DNA from: Methylomonas koyamae
Lineage (GTDB): Bacteria > Pseudomonadota > Gammaproteobacteria > Methylococcales > Methylomonadaceae
NCBI RefSeq assembly: GCF_019669905.1
Contig: NZ_AP019777.1
Location: 3,472,001-3,536,000 of the forward strand
Direction: 5' to 3'
Length of the DNA stretch: 64,000 bases
The translations under genes and the position numbers were made by a program. The notes beneath the pieces were generated by a model, which was given only the letters and a program-made list of their open reading frames with translations, ran no database searches and was not told where the DNA came from. Below, in pieces: positions 54,045 through 61,727 of the stretch (positions are counted from its first letter, which is position 1; the number at the start of each line of letters is the position of its first letter).

Positions 54045-54278
54045 TTATTGCAGATTGGCGTTGATGTAATCGATAGCCAATTGGACGGTGGTGATTTTTT
54101 CGGCTTCTTCGTCCGGAATTTCGCATTCGAATTCTTCTTCCAAAGCCATGACGAGTTCAACTGTGTCTAAAGAATCAGCACCAAGATCGTCGACAAAAGA
54201 CGCATCGTTTGCGATTTCTTCCTTTACGCCTAATTGTTCCGCGACAATCTTTTTTACTCGTTCTTCGATATTACTCAT
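54045..54278 (-). CDS. acpP: Acyl carrier protein
   Basis: A 77-residue acidic protein. The phosphopantetheine Ser lies in [19 protein letters not shown] (Ser about residue 37). ATG at 54278 follows GAGGAAAAAC; the six-codon upstream extension lies in the ribosome site and is rejected. It carries acyl chains for FabF and other enzymes. A 162-bp upstream gap should hold its promoter. Confidence 0.97.
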   Translation of the reverse strand: MSNIEERVKKIVAEQLGVKEEIANDASFVDDLGADSLDTVELVMALEEEFECEIPDEEAEKITTVQLAIDYINANLQ

Positions 54279-54440
54279 ATGTTTTTCCTCGAACAATGCA
54301 AATGCCCGATTGCAAGCACTTACCTTATCTTTAGTGTTGTATTAATTGAATTTGCTATCTCGTCACTGGCCTAGCCTAACGACTTCGCGGATTATACTTG
54401 ATGTTCCAAAAATTTCACAACATTAGGCCGGCCCGCGCCG

Positions 54441-55376
54441 CTAAGCGGCCTTACCGCGCAAATTTCTCAGAATCTCTTCCAAAGGCACCAAATTCAGCTT
54501 GATCCGGTACAAAATCGTGCCGTCTTCCAACAAACCGAAGCACTCGTAAGTGCGCAGCATGATACTGGTTTGGTTCAGCGTATTGTCTTTCGATTCCGGC
54601 AATTGCTTGACCAGGATATGCAGTTTGTCGTTATTTTTGACCCTGGCCAAATGCACTCGGTCCACCGAAATATCGTGCGAGGTGTATACCATCGGATTGC
54701 GCTTGAAATCGTGGTTCTCCAACTGCGCTTTCTCCAGCAAGGCTCCGGAGGTCAGGCTGCACGGATACACCTCCGGATAATGCGCGACATGGGTCAATTC
54801 GTCGAAATAATCCGATTGCTCGGCGAACGATCCGGACAGAAAATTTTTGACGTTGCCGTTGTTCATCCATTTCCGCTTCAGAAAGAAATCGGTGCCCGGC
54901 ACTACGGTTTTATCGGCGATGCCGTTCAAATCCGGCAAGCCGCCCAAATCGACATCGGCCAAAAACAGCGGCGACTTGGTCTCCTTCTTGTAACCCAGCA
55001 GAATGGTCTTGCCTTGCGATTTCATCGCCACCCGGTTGGTCAAGGTCAACTCCGGTATGGTATTGATCAAAGTCTTCTTGATGTTCAACGCCATTTCCTG
55101 ACGCGGCCGTAGCGCGTTGACAAAGGTAATCTGGTAATTGCTGAACCGCAGTTGCTTCTCGGCAATGATTTGGTCTTCGTACTGCGCCTCGCGGTACAGG
55201 CGCATCTGGTACTCGATCAGCGTATTCAACTGGAAACCCAGCACGATCGGGCCTTTGAACGGGTTATGGGTAATCTGCAACCATTTATGCTTGTCGTGAA
55301 ACAGGTTGAAATCGTCTGAGGCGTTGCGGGCGACTTCTATATGGATTTGTTCGAAGGTAAACGACTGTTGCGTCAT
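54441..55376 (-). CDS. Hot-dog-fold (MaoC-like) protein near the fatty-acid genes
   Basis: 311 residues. The N-terminal half matches the MaoC/FAS dehydratase pattern ASDDFNLFHDKHKW ... FKGPIVLGFQLNTL, with Asp22 and His27 at the positions of the hydratase dyad. A second, divergent hot-dog-like half appears likely (from about residue 170). ATG at 55376 follows AAGGATG. The location beside acpP and fabF suggests an acyl-ACP or acyl-CoA substrate. An R-specific hydratase or a non-catalytic thioester-binding role are both possible; I cannot name the product. Confidence 0.65.
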   Translation of the reverse strand: MTQQSFTFEQIHIEVARNASDDFNLFHDKHKWLQITHNPFKGPIVLGFQLNTLIEYQMRLYREAQYEDQIIAEKQLRFSNYQITFVNALRPRQEMALNIKKTLINTIPELTLTNRVAMKSQGKTILLGYKKETKSPLFLADVDLGGLPDLNGIADKTVVPGTDFFLKRKWMNNGNVKNFLSGSFAEQSDYFDELTHVAHYPEVYPCSLTSGALLEKAQLENHDFKRNPMVYTSHDISVDRVHLARVKNNDKLHILVKQLPESKDNTLNQTSIMLRTYECFGLLEDGTILYRIKLNLVPLEEILRNLRGKAA

Positions 55377-55481
55377 CGGTTGATCATCCTTATGGCCAAG
55401 CTCGGCATTGTAGGCCGAATCGGGCTGATCGAACAAAAATCTCCCGTCAACGAGCGGCCGTTTCCGTGTGCGTTATGCCGT

Positions 55482-56372
55482 TTATCCCGGAGAACCGGCA
55501 CCACTGAGCCGCAATAGAGCATCGGTCTGGCTGCGAATTTGTGCGGCAACCGCGGAGTCCAGTCGATGCAGCCAGCGCTGCGGAATGTCGTCTACGCCAT
55601 ATTTGGCACCGGCCAGCATGCCTGCCAGCGCGCCGGTGGTATCGGCATCGCCGCCCTGGTTGACGGTGGCAACCAGGCAGGATTCGACGCTGTCGCTGTT
55701 GAAAAAATGGTGCAGCACGGTCTGCACGGTATCGACGATATATCCCGATGCCCGGCCCGGATAAGGGTCGTAAGCGAACTCCGCGAACCGCCCCACCAAA
55801 CCATCGGCTACCTCGCGGCAAGCTGCTGCGTCTTGGCCGTCGATCAACAGCCCGGCGATCCGGCCCAGCGCCAAAGTCCCGGCGTCGGATAACGGATGGT
55901 GGTGAGTGATCCGGCTCTGCTGCAAACTCCACAGTTCAAACAATTCCGGCCGCCGCAAGGTCGCCAACACTACCGGCAGATTGCGCATGCAGGCGCCGTT
56001 ACCGGCTTCGTCGTCGCGTGGATCGCCGGACAGTTCGCCACGGTCGCGAAACCGGAGGATGCCGCGGCGGCAGGTATTGCCGACATCGACCGGCCCGCTT
56101 TCCAGCCAGGCCAGAAAATTTTCGGCTACCGCCGACAAATTCCAGCCTTGGTTGCCGATGATTGCCTGACCCAAGGCCAAACACATCTGGGTATCGTCGG
56201 TAACCTGGCCCGGCTCCAGGCCCAGCCAGCCGCCGCCAACGATGTCGCGGTGCACACCGTAACGTTTTTGAATCCGCTGCGGCGACATGAACTCCACCGT
56301 CGCCCCCAGCGCATCGCCGCAAGCAAAGCCCAGATAAGCGCCCAAGGCACGATTCGAAATCTGCGCATCCAT
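55482..56372 (-). CDS. draG: ADP-ribosyl-[dinitrogen reductase] glycohydrolase
   Basis: A 296-residue ADP-ribosylglycohydrolase. The dinuclear metal site residues appear in VTDDTQMCLALG and NQGGDADTTGALAGMLAG; FACGDALGATVEFM and HHHPLSDAGTLALG are typical of DraG. It removes ADP-ribose from nitrogenase iron protein and restores activity. Its ATG overlaps the draT stop by one base (TGATG), so both are co-translated. Confidence 0.93.
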   Translation of the reverse strand: MDAQISNRALGAYLGFACGDALGATVEFMSPQRIQKRYGVHRDIVGGGWLGLEPGQVTDDTQMCLALGQAIIGNQGWNLSAVAENFLAWLESGPVDVGNTCRRGILRFRDRGELSGDPRDDEAGNGACMRNLPVVLATLRRPELFELWSLQQSRITHHHPLSDAGTLALGRIAGLLIDGQDAAACREVADGLVGRFAEFAYDPYPGRASGYIVDTVQTVLHHFFNSDSVESCLVATVNQGGDADTTGALAGMLAGAKYGVDDIPQRWLHRLDSAVAAQIRSQTDALLRLSGAGSPG

Positions 56373-57205
56373 CAGCTCAACACCCTAACCCGGTAATCGC
56401 CGCCAATCGCCAGATATTCCGCTTCGCCGCGCAAAGCGTGGTGCGGCAGCAATTCGTTAAAAAACACCAGCTTGACCATCGGCACCCGCACTTCCAGAAT
56501 GTTGGCGCCGAATTCGCTGGCGATACCGGGCCGGTCGGTAAAGGACGTAATACTGTTAAACCGCACGATTTTGTCGTGCCGGCCCTCGTCTTTGACGACG
56601 CAATCGTCCAGCGTATCGACACCGCGGTACAAGGTTTTGTGGGTCGCGGCCGGAACCTGGAACCGCTCCACCACCCACTGGCAAAACTCGTAAACCAGAT
56701 CCAACTGCATATAAATGCAATTGTTGTGGTAGCGGCTGTTCATCTTTTCTTCGATGTAAATCAACCAGTCGTTGCTGATGAAATTGCGAATCCGGGTTTT
56801 ATGAAAGTTCGGAAACAAGCCGAAGCGGCTTTCCACCCAGCCCTTCAGTACCGCACCCTGGGCGTTGTTGGAATCCATGCCCCAATCCTGAATCAGCCGT
56901 AAGTAACTGTTACGGTAGCGGCGCCGGCCCAGGGCATCGTCGCGCAGGCGCTGTTCGGTCTCGAAACCGAACACCACGCACATATAATCCTGAAACACCC
57001 GGCCGCATTCGGCCAAACTCGGCTGCTGCGCCAATTGTTCGAACAAACCCGGCGCAGACTCGCGGGTACCGGCGATATGCAGAGGTTTGGGATAGTCGTT
57101 AAACAGATGGCTGGCCATGCAAGCCGTCGCCATGCCGATCAAATTGGTGCTGTGGCTATACAAAGAACTATCGGGCATAGATTTATCGGAAAGCAAGTCC
57201 GGCAA
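56372..57205 (-). CDS. draT: NAD-dinitrogen-reductase ADP-ribosyltransferase
   Basis: 277 residues. The family blocks are visible: STNLIGMATACMASHLFND, the NAD-binding LYRGVDTLDD segment and RFNSITSFTDRPGIASEFG, with VRVPMVKLVFFNELLP near the end. DraT switches nitrogenase off by ADP-ribosylating the iron protein when ammonium or darkness/energy signals appear. The pair implies a nitrogenase elsewhere in the genome. An alternative start is ATG at 57178. Confidence 0.93.
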   Translation of the reverse strand: MPDLLSDKSMPDSSLYSHSTNLIGMATACMASHLFNDYPKPLHIAGTRESAPGLFEQLAQQPSLAECGRVFQDYMCVVFGFETEQRLRDDALGRRRYRNSYLRLIQDWGMDSNNAQGAVLKGWVESRFGLFPNFHKTRIRNFISNDWLIYIEEKMNSRYHNNCIYMQLDLVYEFCQWVVERFQVPAATHKTLYRGVDTLDDCVVKDEGRHDKIVRFNSITSFTDRPGIASEFGANILEVRVPMVKLVFFNELLPHHALRGEAEYLAIGGDYRVRVLS

Positions 57206-57371
57206 TTGGATAAGCGCTAATTCTCACATCGAATAGGGCAATTCGCCATCCCGAACAGGCCTGCAGGGACGAATTCGCCCGGTATTCTTCGCGCCGTAAA
57301 GCTAAATCCCAAACCACGCAACCGGGCGACGATAAAAATAGCAAGCAGCAAGCAAGAACCTAGCCGTTTTT

Positions 57372-57387
57372 TGTGATTGACATCACA
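57372..57387. promoter_or_regulatory. Perfect CRP-type box between draT and aqpZ
   Basis: TGTGA-ttgaca-TCACA fits the CRP/Vfr consensus exactly. It overlaps the aqpZ -35 box and is 167 bp upstream of draT, so it could act on either gene. Confidence 0.6.
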
Positions 57388-57406
57388 CAAAGACAGAGAA
57401 TACAGT
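57377..57406 (+). promoter_or_regulatory. Sigma-70-type promoter of aqpZ
   Basis: TTGACA (57377-57382), 18-bp spacer, TACAGT (57401-57406), about 79 bp before the aqpZ start. The -35 hexamer is the spacer of the CRP-type box. Confidence 0.5.
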
Positions 57407-57484
57407 GCGGTAGCCGATTGATTATTAAACAAAAAACAAGTGATCGATGACGGGCAAAACTATAACAACACACAGGAGATTCAT

Positions 57485-58174
57485 ATGAAAAAGTATGTAG
57501 CCGAGTCCTTCGGGACATTTTGGTTGGTTCTTGGTGGCTGCGGTAGCGCGGTGTTGGCCGCGGCGTTTCCAAATGTGGGCATCGGCTTGCTCGGCGTCTC
57601 GCTGGCGTTCGGCTTGACGGTACTGACCATGGCCTACGCCATCGGCCATATATCGGGCTGCCATCTCAATCCGGCGGTGTCGGTTGGCTTGTGGATGGGC
57701 GGCCGCTTTCCGGCCAATCAACTATTGCCTTACATTGTCGCCCAAGTCATCGGCGCCATCGTCGCCGGCGGCGTGTTGTATTTAATCGCCAGCGGCAAGG
57801 CCGGTTTTGATGTGGCTGCGGGATTTGCCTCCAACGGTTACGGCGAACATTCGCCGGGCGGCTACTCCCTGCTGTCCGCGCTGATTACCGAAGTGGTGAT
57901 GACGATGATGTTTTTACTAATCATCCTCGGCGCCACCGACGCCCGCGCCCCGGCCGGCATGGCACCTGTCGCGATTGGTTTGGGCCTGACCTTGATTCAC
58001 TTGATCAGCATTCCAGTCACCAACACCTCGGTCAATCCGGCTCGCAGCCTGGGCGTGGCGGTTTATGTCGGCGATTGGGCCTTGGCGCAACTCTGGCTGT
58101 TCTGGCTGGCACCGATTATCGGCGCGGTGCTGGGCGCGTTGATCTATCGCTTTATCGGTAGCCCCGACGAGTAA
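57485..58174 (+). CDS. aqpZ: Aquaporin Z
   Basis: A 229-residue MIP channel. Six hydrophobic segments and two NPA loops are present: [13 protein letters not shown] and [15 protein letters not shown], the latter with the selectivity-filter Arg. The [15 protein letters not shown] order marks AqpZ rather than a glycerol facilitator. ATG at 57485 follows AGGAGATTC; the 15-codon upstream extension covers this site and is rejected. It transports water through the inner membrane. Confidence 0.95.
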   Translation: MKKYVAESFGTFWLVLGGCGSAVLAAAFPNVGIGLLGVSLAFGLTVLTMAYAIGHISGCHLNPAVSVGLWMGGRFPANQLLPYIVAQVIGAIVAGGVLYLIASGKAGFDVAAGFASNGYGEHSPGGYSLLSALITEVVMTMMFLLIILGATDARAPAGMAPVAIGLGLTLIHLISIPVTNTSVNPARSLGVAVYVGDWALAQLWLFWLAPIIGAVLGALIYRFIGSPDE

Positions 58175-58208
58175 ATTTCGCACAAACATCCGTTCCAGTA
58201 CTCCACGA

Positions 58209-58239
58209 TAGTGGGGCGAGCCTTCAGGCCGCCCCACTA
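58209..58239 (+). terminator. Strong hairpin after aqpZ
   Basis: TAGTGGGGCG-a-GCC-TTCA-GGC-CGCCCCACTA, a perfect outer 10-bp stem with an inner GCC/GGC stem. No T tract follows, so it may terminate or protect the transcript. Confidence 0.5.
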
Positions 58240-58273
58240 AACATGCAATCAGCTCTTCTTCCATCATTCCACC

Positions 58274-59197
58274 ATGGATATAAAAACCTATAAAGGCCGA
58301 TCCAATGTGTCCGGCGCCATCGCGCTGAACGACCGCTACTTTGTCGTCGCGGACGACGAAGACAACCAACTCAGCGTGTTCGACAAAAATGCGGAAAAAG
58401 CCTTGAAACCGGCAATCGCCCTCTCGGCGGTGTTCGACGGCGAGATCGAAGACGGCAAACATCAGGAAATCGATCTGGAGGGCGGCACGTGCATCGGCGA
58501 CGTCTATTTCTGGATAGGTTCGCACAGCACTAGCAGCAAAGGAAACGACCGGCCCGCCCGGCGGCGCTTGTTCGGCATTCATCTGAACGAAGTCGAACCG
58601 GGCGAATTCAGCGCCCAACGTTACGGCTCGATCTACACGCAATTCATCGCCGATCTAAAACAGGACAGCCGCTTCGCCCGCTACGACTGGGAACAAGCCG
58701 AACGCACACCACCCAAAGACACGGGCGGCTTGAGTATCGAAGGCCTGGCGACCACGCCGGCGCAAGGTTTATTGATAGGCTTTAGAAATCCGCTAGCTGG
58801 CGGCACCAGCGAAAATGGCGTGTTGAAAAACGGCAAAGCCATATTAGTGCATCTGCTCAACCCGCTGGCATTGCTGCAAGATCAAACCGCCCAATTCGCC
58901 GCGCCGATAGAGCTGGATTTAGCCGGCTTGGGCATCCGCGACATCGCCTGGCGCCAGGACAATCAATACCTAATCGTCGCCGGCCCATACCACGCCAATG
59001 AACAGCGTTTGGAGAAACATTGGCTGTATTTATGGGATAGCGAATCCGGGGACCTGAAACGTCTGGAGCATATCGACCTGGGAGAATTGAATATCGAAGC
59101 GGCGTTCTTTTTTCCCGGCGATGAAAATTGGGTAATGCTGCTTAGTGACGATGGCAAGGATAAAAAGAGCTTTCGATGCGTTTCGGTAAAACTTTAG
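58274..59197 (+). CDS. DUF3616-family protein
   Basis: A 307-residue soluble protein without a signal peptide. It matches the DUF3616 pattern: SGAIALNDRYFVVADDEDNQLSVF, EIDLEGGTCIGDVYFWIGSHS, GGLSIEGLATTP and LLIGFRNPL, consistent with a beta-propeller-like repeat. The function of the family is unknown. The stop codon TAG is hybrid: TA is the IS target duplication and G is the first base of the IS at 59197. Before insertion the same codon would read TAA, so the protein is unchanged. Confidence 0.8.
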   Translation: MDIKTYKGRSNVSGAIALNDRYFVVADDEDNQLSVFDKNAEKALKPAIALSAVFDGEIEDGKHQEIDLEGGTCIGDVYFWIGSHSTSSKGNDRPARRRLFGIHLNEVEPGEFSAQRYGSIYTQFIADLKQDSRFARYDWEQAERTPPKDTGGLSIEGLATTPAQGLLIGFRNPLAGGTSENGVLKNGKAILVHLLNPLALLQDQTAQFAAPIELDLAGLGIRDIAWRQDNQYLIVAGPYHANEQRLEKHWLYLWDSESGDLKRLEHIDLGELNIEAAFFFPGDENWVMLLSDDGKDKKSFRCVSVKL

Positions 59198-60049
59198 GGG
59201 CTGTTGCCATTTTCAAACAATAGCCTTGAAATTGAGCGGCTCTGCCTCAGTAGATTGATTTTTCAATCAAAAGACAAGCAACCGATGCCACGACAATTGT
59301 TTACGGACGAATACTGGAATAAATTCAAAGCCATCATGTTAAGCCTGGGGATTTACGACAAGCCTTCGCTCCGGCAAACGGTAGAAGGGATTTTTTATCG
59401 CATGCGAGTCGGCTGCCCCTGGCGAGACCTGCCTGCCACGTTTGGTAAGTGGAATGCCGTGTACAAACGGTTCAATGCGTGGTCACTGCAAGAAAAACTG
59501 ATGGGCATTTTTCGAGGTCTAGTTGTGGCACCCGATTTGGAATGGACCTTTATTGACGGCAGTATCGTAAAAGCGCATCAGCATAGTAGTGGCGCGGCTC
59601 GTGAACAGGATGCCGCGATTGGGAAATCCGTCGCGGGTAACACCACGAAAATCCATATGGCCGTTGATGCCTGCGGGCTGCCTATTCATTTCTCGGTCAC
59701 CGGTGGTGAAGTCCATGACTGTAAAGAAGCGCCGAAATTAGTGGCTAAACTGCCTTTGGCTGACTACACGGTCGCTGACAAAGGCTATGACAGTGAACCT
59801 CTAAGGATTCAAATTCGAGAGAAAGGGAGTGTGCCCATCATTCCTAGAAAACAGAATTCAATCGTCGGGAATGACGGAATGGATTGGTGTCTCTACCAAT
59901 ATCGCCACCTCGTTGAAAATGTCTTTGCGCGATTGAAACATTTCAGAGCCATCGCGACGCGATATGACAAATTGAAACGCAATTTTGAAAGCGTTGTCGC
60001 TTTGGCCTGCGCTTTTATTTGGTTACCCATGTAAAACGGCAACAGCCCC
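59197..60049 (+). mobile_element. IS5-family insertion sequence (853 bp)
   Basis: Imperfect terminal inverted repeats start GGGGCTGTTGCCATTTT on the left and end with the complement of GGGGCTGTTGCCGTTTT on the right. TA flanks both ends (59195-59196 and 60050-60051), a 2-bp target duplication as in the IS427-type group. It carries one transposase with a complete DDE set and looks intact. It is inserted into the stop codon of the DUF3616 gene. Confidence 0.88.
59285..60034 (+). CDS. IS5-family DDE transposase
   Basis: A 249-residue transposase. Catalytic residues are in FIDGSIVKAHQHS (D), VADKGYDSEPL (D) and HLVENVFARLKHFRAIATRYDK (E), with the N-terminal GIFYRMRVGCPWRDLP of the DUF4096 region. 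ATG at 59285 is used; the frame extends to a TTG at 59204 within the IS end. The gene is not frameshifted, so the IS may still move. Confidence 0.93.
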   Translation: MPRQLFTDEYWNKFKAIMLSLGIYDKPSLRQTVEGIFYRMRVGCPWRDLPATFGKWNAVYKRFNAWSLQEKLMGIFRGLVVAPDLEWTFIDGSIVKAHQHSSGAAREQDAAIGKSVAGNTTKIHMAVDACGLPIHFSVTGGEVHDCKEAPKLVAKLPLADYTVADKGYDSEPLRIQIREKGSVPIIPRKQNSIVGNDGMDWCLYQYRHLVENVFARLKHFRAIATRYDKLKRNFESVVALACAFIWLPM

Positions 60050-60187
60050 TAACCAAAGCTGGCTTTTTGAAGTGGACTGAGATCGACGCTCGGAATGTAG
60101 GACTTCTAATCAGCTCGGTAATTTTGTTAGTATACAAACGCTATATCATCTGTTTTGGCGAGATATACAGAAACCATTTAGTTACTT

Positions 60188-60690
60188 GTTAGAGCCTACA
60201 ATATTCATCCTATGGACACAAAGAAGATTGCCTCCATCGCTGGCGACGTTGCCATTGAGTTTTTTGTCCCCGGTTACCTGCGGGCGGCCTATACAGCGCT
60301 CTCGAAGTCACGTGAGGATGTTGATGCCGCAGAATCAAAAGGAGTTGCGAGCCTTGAGGAAGAGGCGCGAAAGCAGCAGATCGTCATGGAATTCCAGGCT
60401 CATCAAGCCCGCGTCTCGCAAGAGCTGGCAATCGCCGAACGCATCGCAAACTCCGCTGAAGTCCAAATCGAGGAGTTCTACGATCTTTCAGGTAAGGGAC
60501 ACACCGGCGCGAAAGCCGACGAACAATCCATTACTCTTGGTATTGGCGCAGAAGGACGTAGGGTGACCAAACGGGTTATCCGATTCACGGGTTGGCGCGA
60601 CCAAGCTGGACAGCAGTGAGCTCTAACAGGTTGATCGAGCCGACTCATGCGGCGTGTCGCCCAGCTAGCGGCGCGACTTCAACGCGAGGC
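60188..60690 (+). mobile_element. Possible integron gene-cassette-like unit (degenerate attC)
   Basis: A GTTAGAG core (60188-60194) stands just upstream of a single gene, and its complement CTCTAAC (60621-60627) follows the gene's stop by one base. After it comes an imperfect palindrome: GTTGA-TCG-AG-CCG pairs with CGG-CG-CGA-CT-TCAAC with extra bases in the 3' arm, and GCGAGGC (60684-60690) stands where GTTAGRY would be expected. This is the layout of an attC site after a promoterless gene. No integrase is in the window. Confidence 0.4.
60212..60619 (+). CDS. Small protein of unknown function in a cassette-like unit
   Basis: 135 residues. A hydrophobic N-terminal part (IAGDVAIEFFVPGYLRAAYTAL) is followed by a helical segment rich in Glu, Ala and Gln (EEEARKQQIVMEFQAHQARV; SQELAIAERIANSAEVQIEE) that may form a coiled coil. 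The end has GIGAEGRRVTKRVIRFTGW. Codon use is less typical of the surrounding genome (more GAG, AAG and TCA), consistent with acquisition. I do not recognise a family. An overlapping 126-codon frame at 60186-60566 is rejected. Confidence 0.65.
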   Translation: MDTKKIASIAGDVAIEFFVPGYLRAAYTALSKSREDVDAAESKGVASLEEEARKQQIVMEFQAHQARVSQELAIAERIANSAEVQIEEFYDLSGKGHTGAKADEQSITLGIGAEGRRVTKRVIRFTGWRDQAGQQ

Positions 60691-60716
60691 AACCACAGGA
60701 AACGCACATGAGCCGC

Positions 60717-60750
60717 GTAGGTTGGGTTGCATGCTGTTCGCAACCCAACA
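60717..60750 (+). repeat. REP-like element, left of the RAYT gene
   Basis: A 34-nt element with a self-complementary core, GTTGGGTTGC ... GCAACCCAAC. The identical 34 nt occur in inverted orientation at 61329-61362. Confidence 0.75.
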
Positions 60751-60756
60751 AACCGC

Positions 60757-61296
60757 TCACTCCCATCCAATACTGCTGTCCAATATTAACGGCGATTCTC
60801 CCCAATTCGCGGGCAACACACCTTGCCGAATGTAACGGTGGAGACTGCTGAAAGGCCAATCCACGGGCCTGGCAACTAAACCGTGTTTGACCGGGTTGTA
60901 ATGGATGTAATCGATATGCTGGATAAAATCGCGTTCGTCGCGAATCTTCTGTTCCCAAAAACGCCGCTGCCAAATCGCTTGTTCGTTTTTATGTTGCCGA
61001 CTCGCTGAGACAAAAGGCCTTTGGCTGTCGGCAATCGATGCGGTAAAGGCCCGTTTAATATTGCGCCAGCGGATCGAATAATCGCTATCGCCATCCGGTA
61101 ATGTCCATATGGCATGAAGATGATCCGGCATCACCACAAACGCATCGATTGCAAAGGTACGCCGGGCTTTTTCTTGCCGAATTGCCTTACGTAATTGTTC
61201 CACCGTTTCAGGCTCGGCAAACCAAGGCTACCGCCGATGCATTACCACGGTAAAAAAATAGCAAGCTCCGGGATGATAAATACGGCGGTATTGCAT
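60757..61296 (-). pseudogene. REP-associated tyrosine transposase (RAYT) with an in-frame TAG
   Basis: From ATG at 61296 the frame reads MQYRRIYHPGACYFFTVVMHRR, the typical RAYT start, then TAG at codon 23 (61230-61228), and continues without a shift to the end. It resumes at PWFAEPETVEQLRKAIRQ. The HUH motif (MPDHLHAIW) and the catalytic Tyr region (DYIHYNPVKHG) are intact. It may be a recent pseudogene, or be read from GTG at 61203 as a protein lacking the first strands. RAYTs cut REP hairpins, and matching REP-like elements lie on both sides. Confidence 0.8.
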
Positions 61297-61328
61297 GATT
61301 GTGTGGTTTCCGGATTATGCCAGCATCA

Positions 61329-61362
61329 TGTTGGGTTGCGAACAGCATGCAACCCAACCTAC
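61329..61362 (-). repeat. REP-like element, right of the RAYT gene (inverted copy)
   Basis: Exact inverted copy of 60717-60750. Together the two bracket the transposase as a mobile unit of about 650 bp. Confidence 0.75.
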
Positions 61363-61427
61363 AAATAACGAGAATCCAGCGAGCGACGTATTTGGGACCG
61401 GCCTTATCCCGTATGCCGCGCCGAGTA

Positions 61428-61629
61428 CCGGAGCTTTTGAATGGATCAGCCCGTAGGGGCGATGCAGGGATGCATCGCGTTGCCGAAGGGGCAGGAAGCC
61501 CCTTTCGGCAACCCCGTTCAAAAGCTTCGGAGCGCAGGGAACAAGCGGCATCCGGGTCGCCTTTTCTTTGGATACTTTCTTTTGGCGGAGCAAAAGAAAG
61601 TATCTCGGCTGTCGGTCCGAGAACCGACA
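61428..61629. repeat. Chain of strong hairpins (intergenic repeat-type element)
   Basis: An outer stem pairs AGCTTTTGAA (61432-61441) with TTCAAAAGCT (61517-61526) and extends by four pairs. Inside are GCGATGCA-GGGA-TGCATCGC (61459-61478) and GTTGCCGAAGGGGC with GCCCCTTTCGGCAAC (61479-61512), giving a three-way junction. Two further hairpins follow: GATACTTTCTTTTG with CAAAAGAAAGTATC (61571-61604) and TGTCGGT with ACCGACA (61610-61629). The rest of 61297-61727 shows no gene. Probably a dispersed repeat; function unknown. Confidence 0.65.
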
Positions 61630-61727
61630 TTAAAATAACCGTCGCGCCAGCGACACATCATTCTGCAAAACATCAAACCCGCGTGGGCACAAAAACCGTG
61701 CCCACCCTACCCCTGCGCCATTCAAGC

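Noticed and set aside
57206..57480. Sigma-54 (RpoN) promoter for draT
   Set aside because: No GG-N10-GC pattern with the expected flanks was found on the minus strand upstream of draT.
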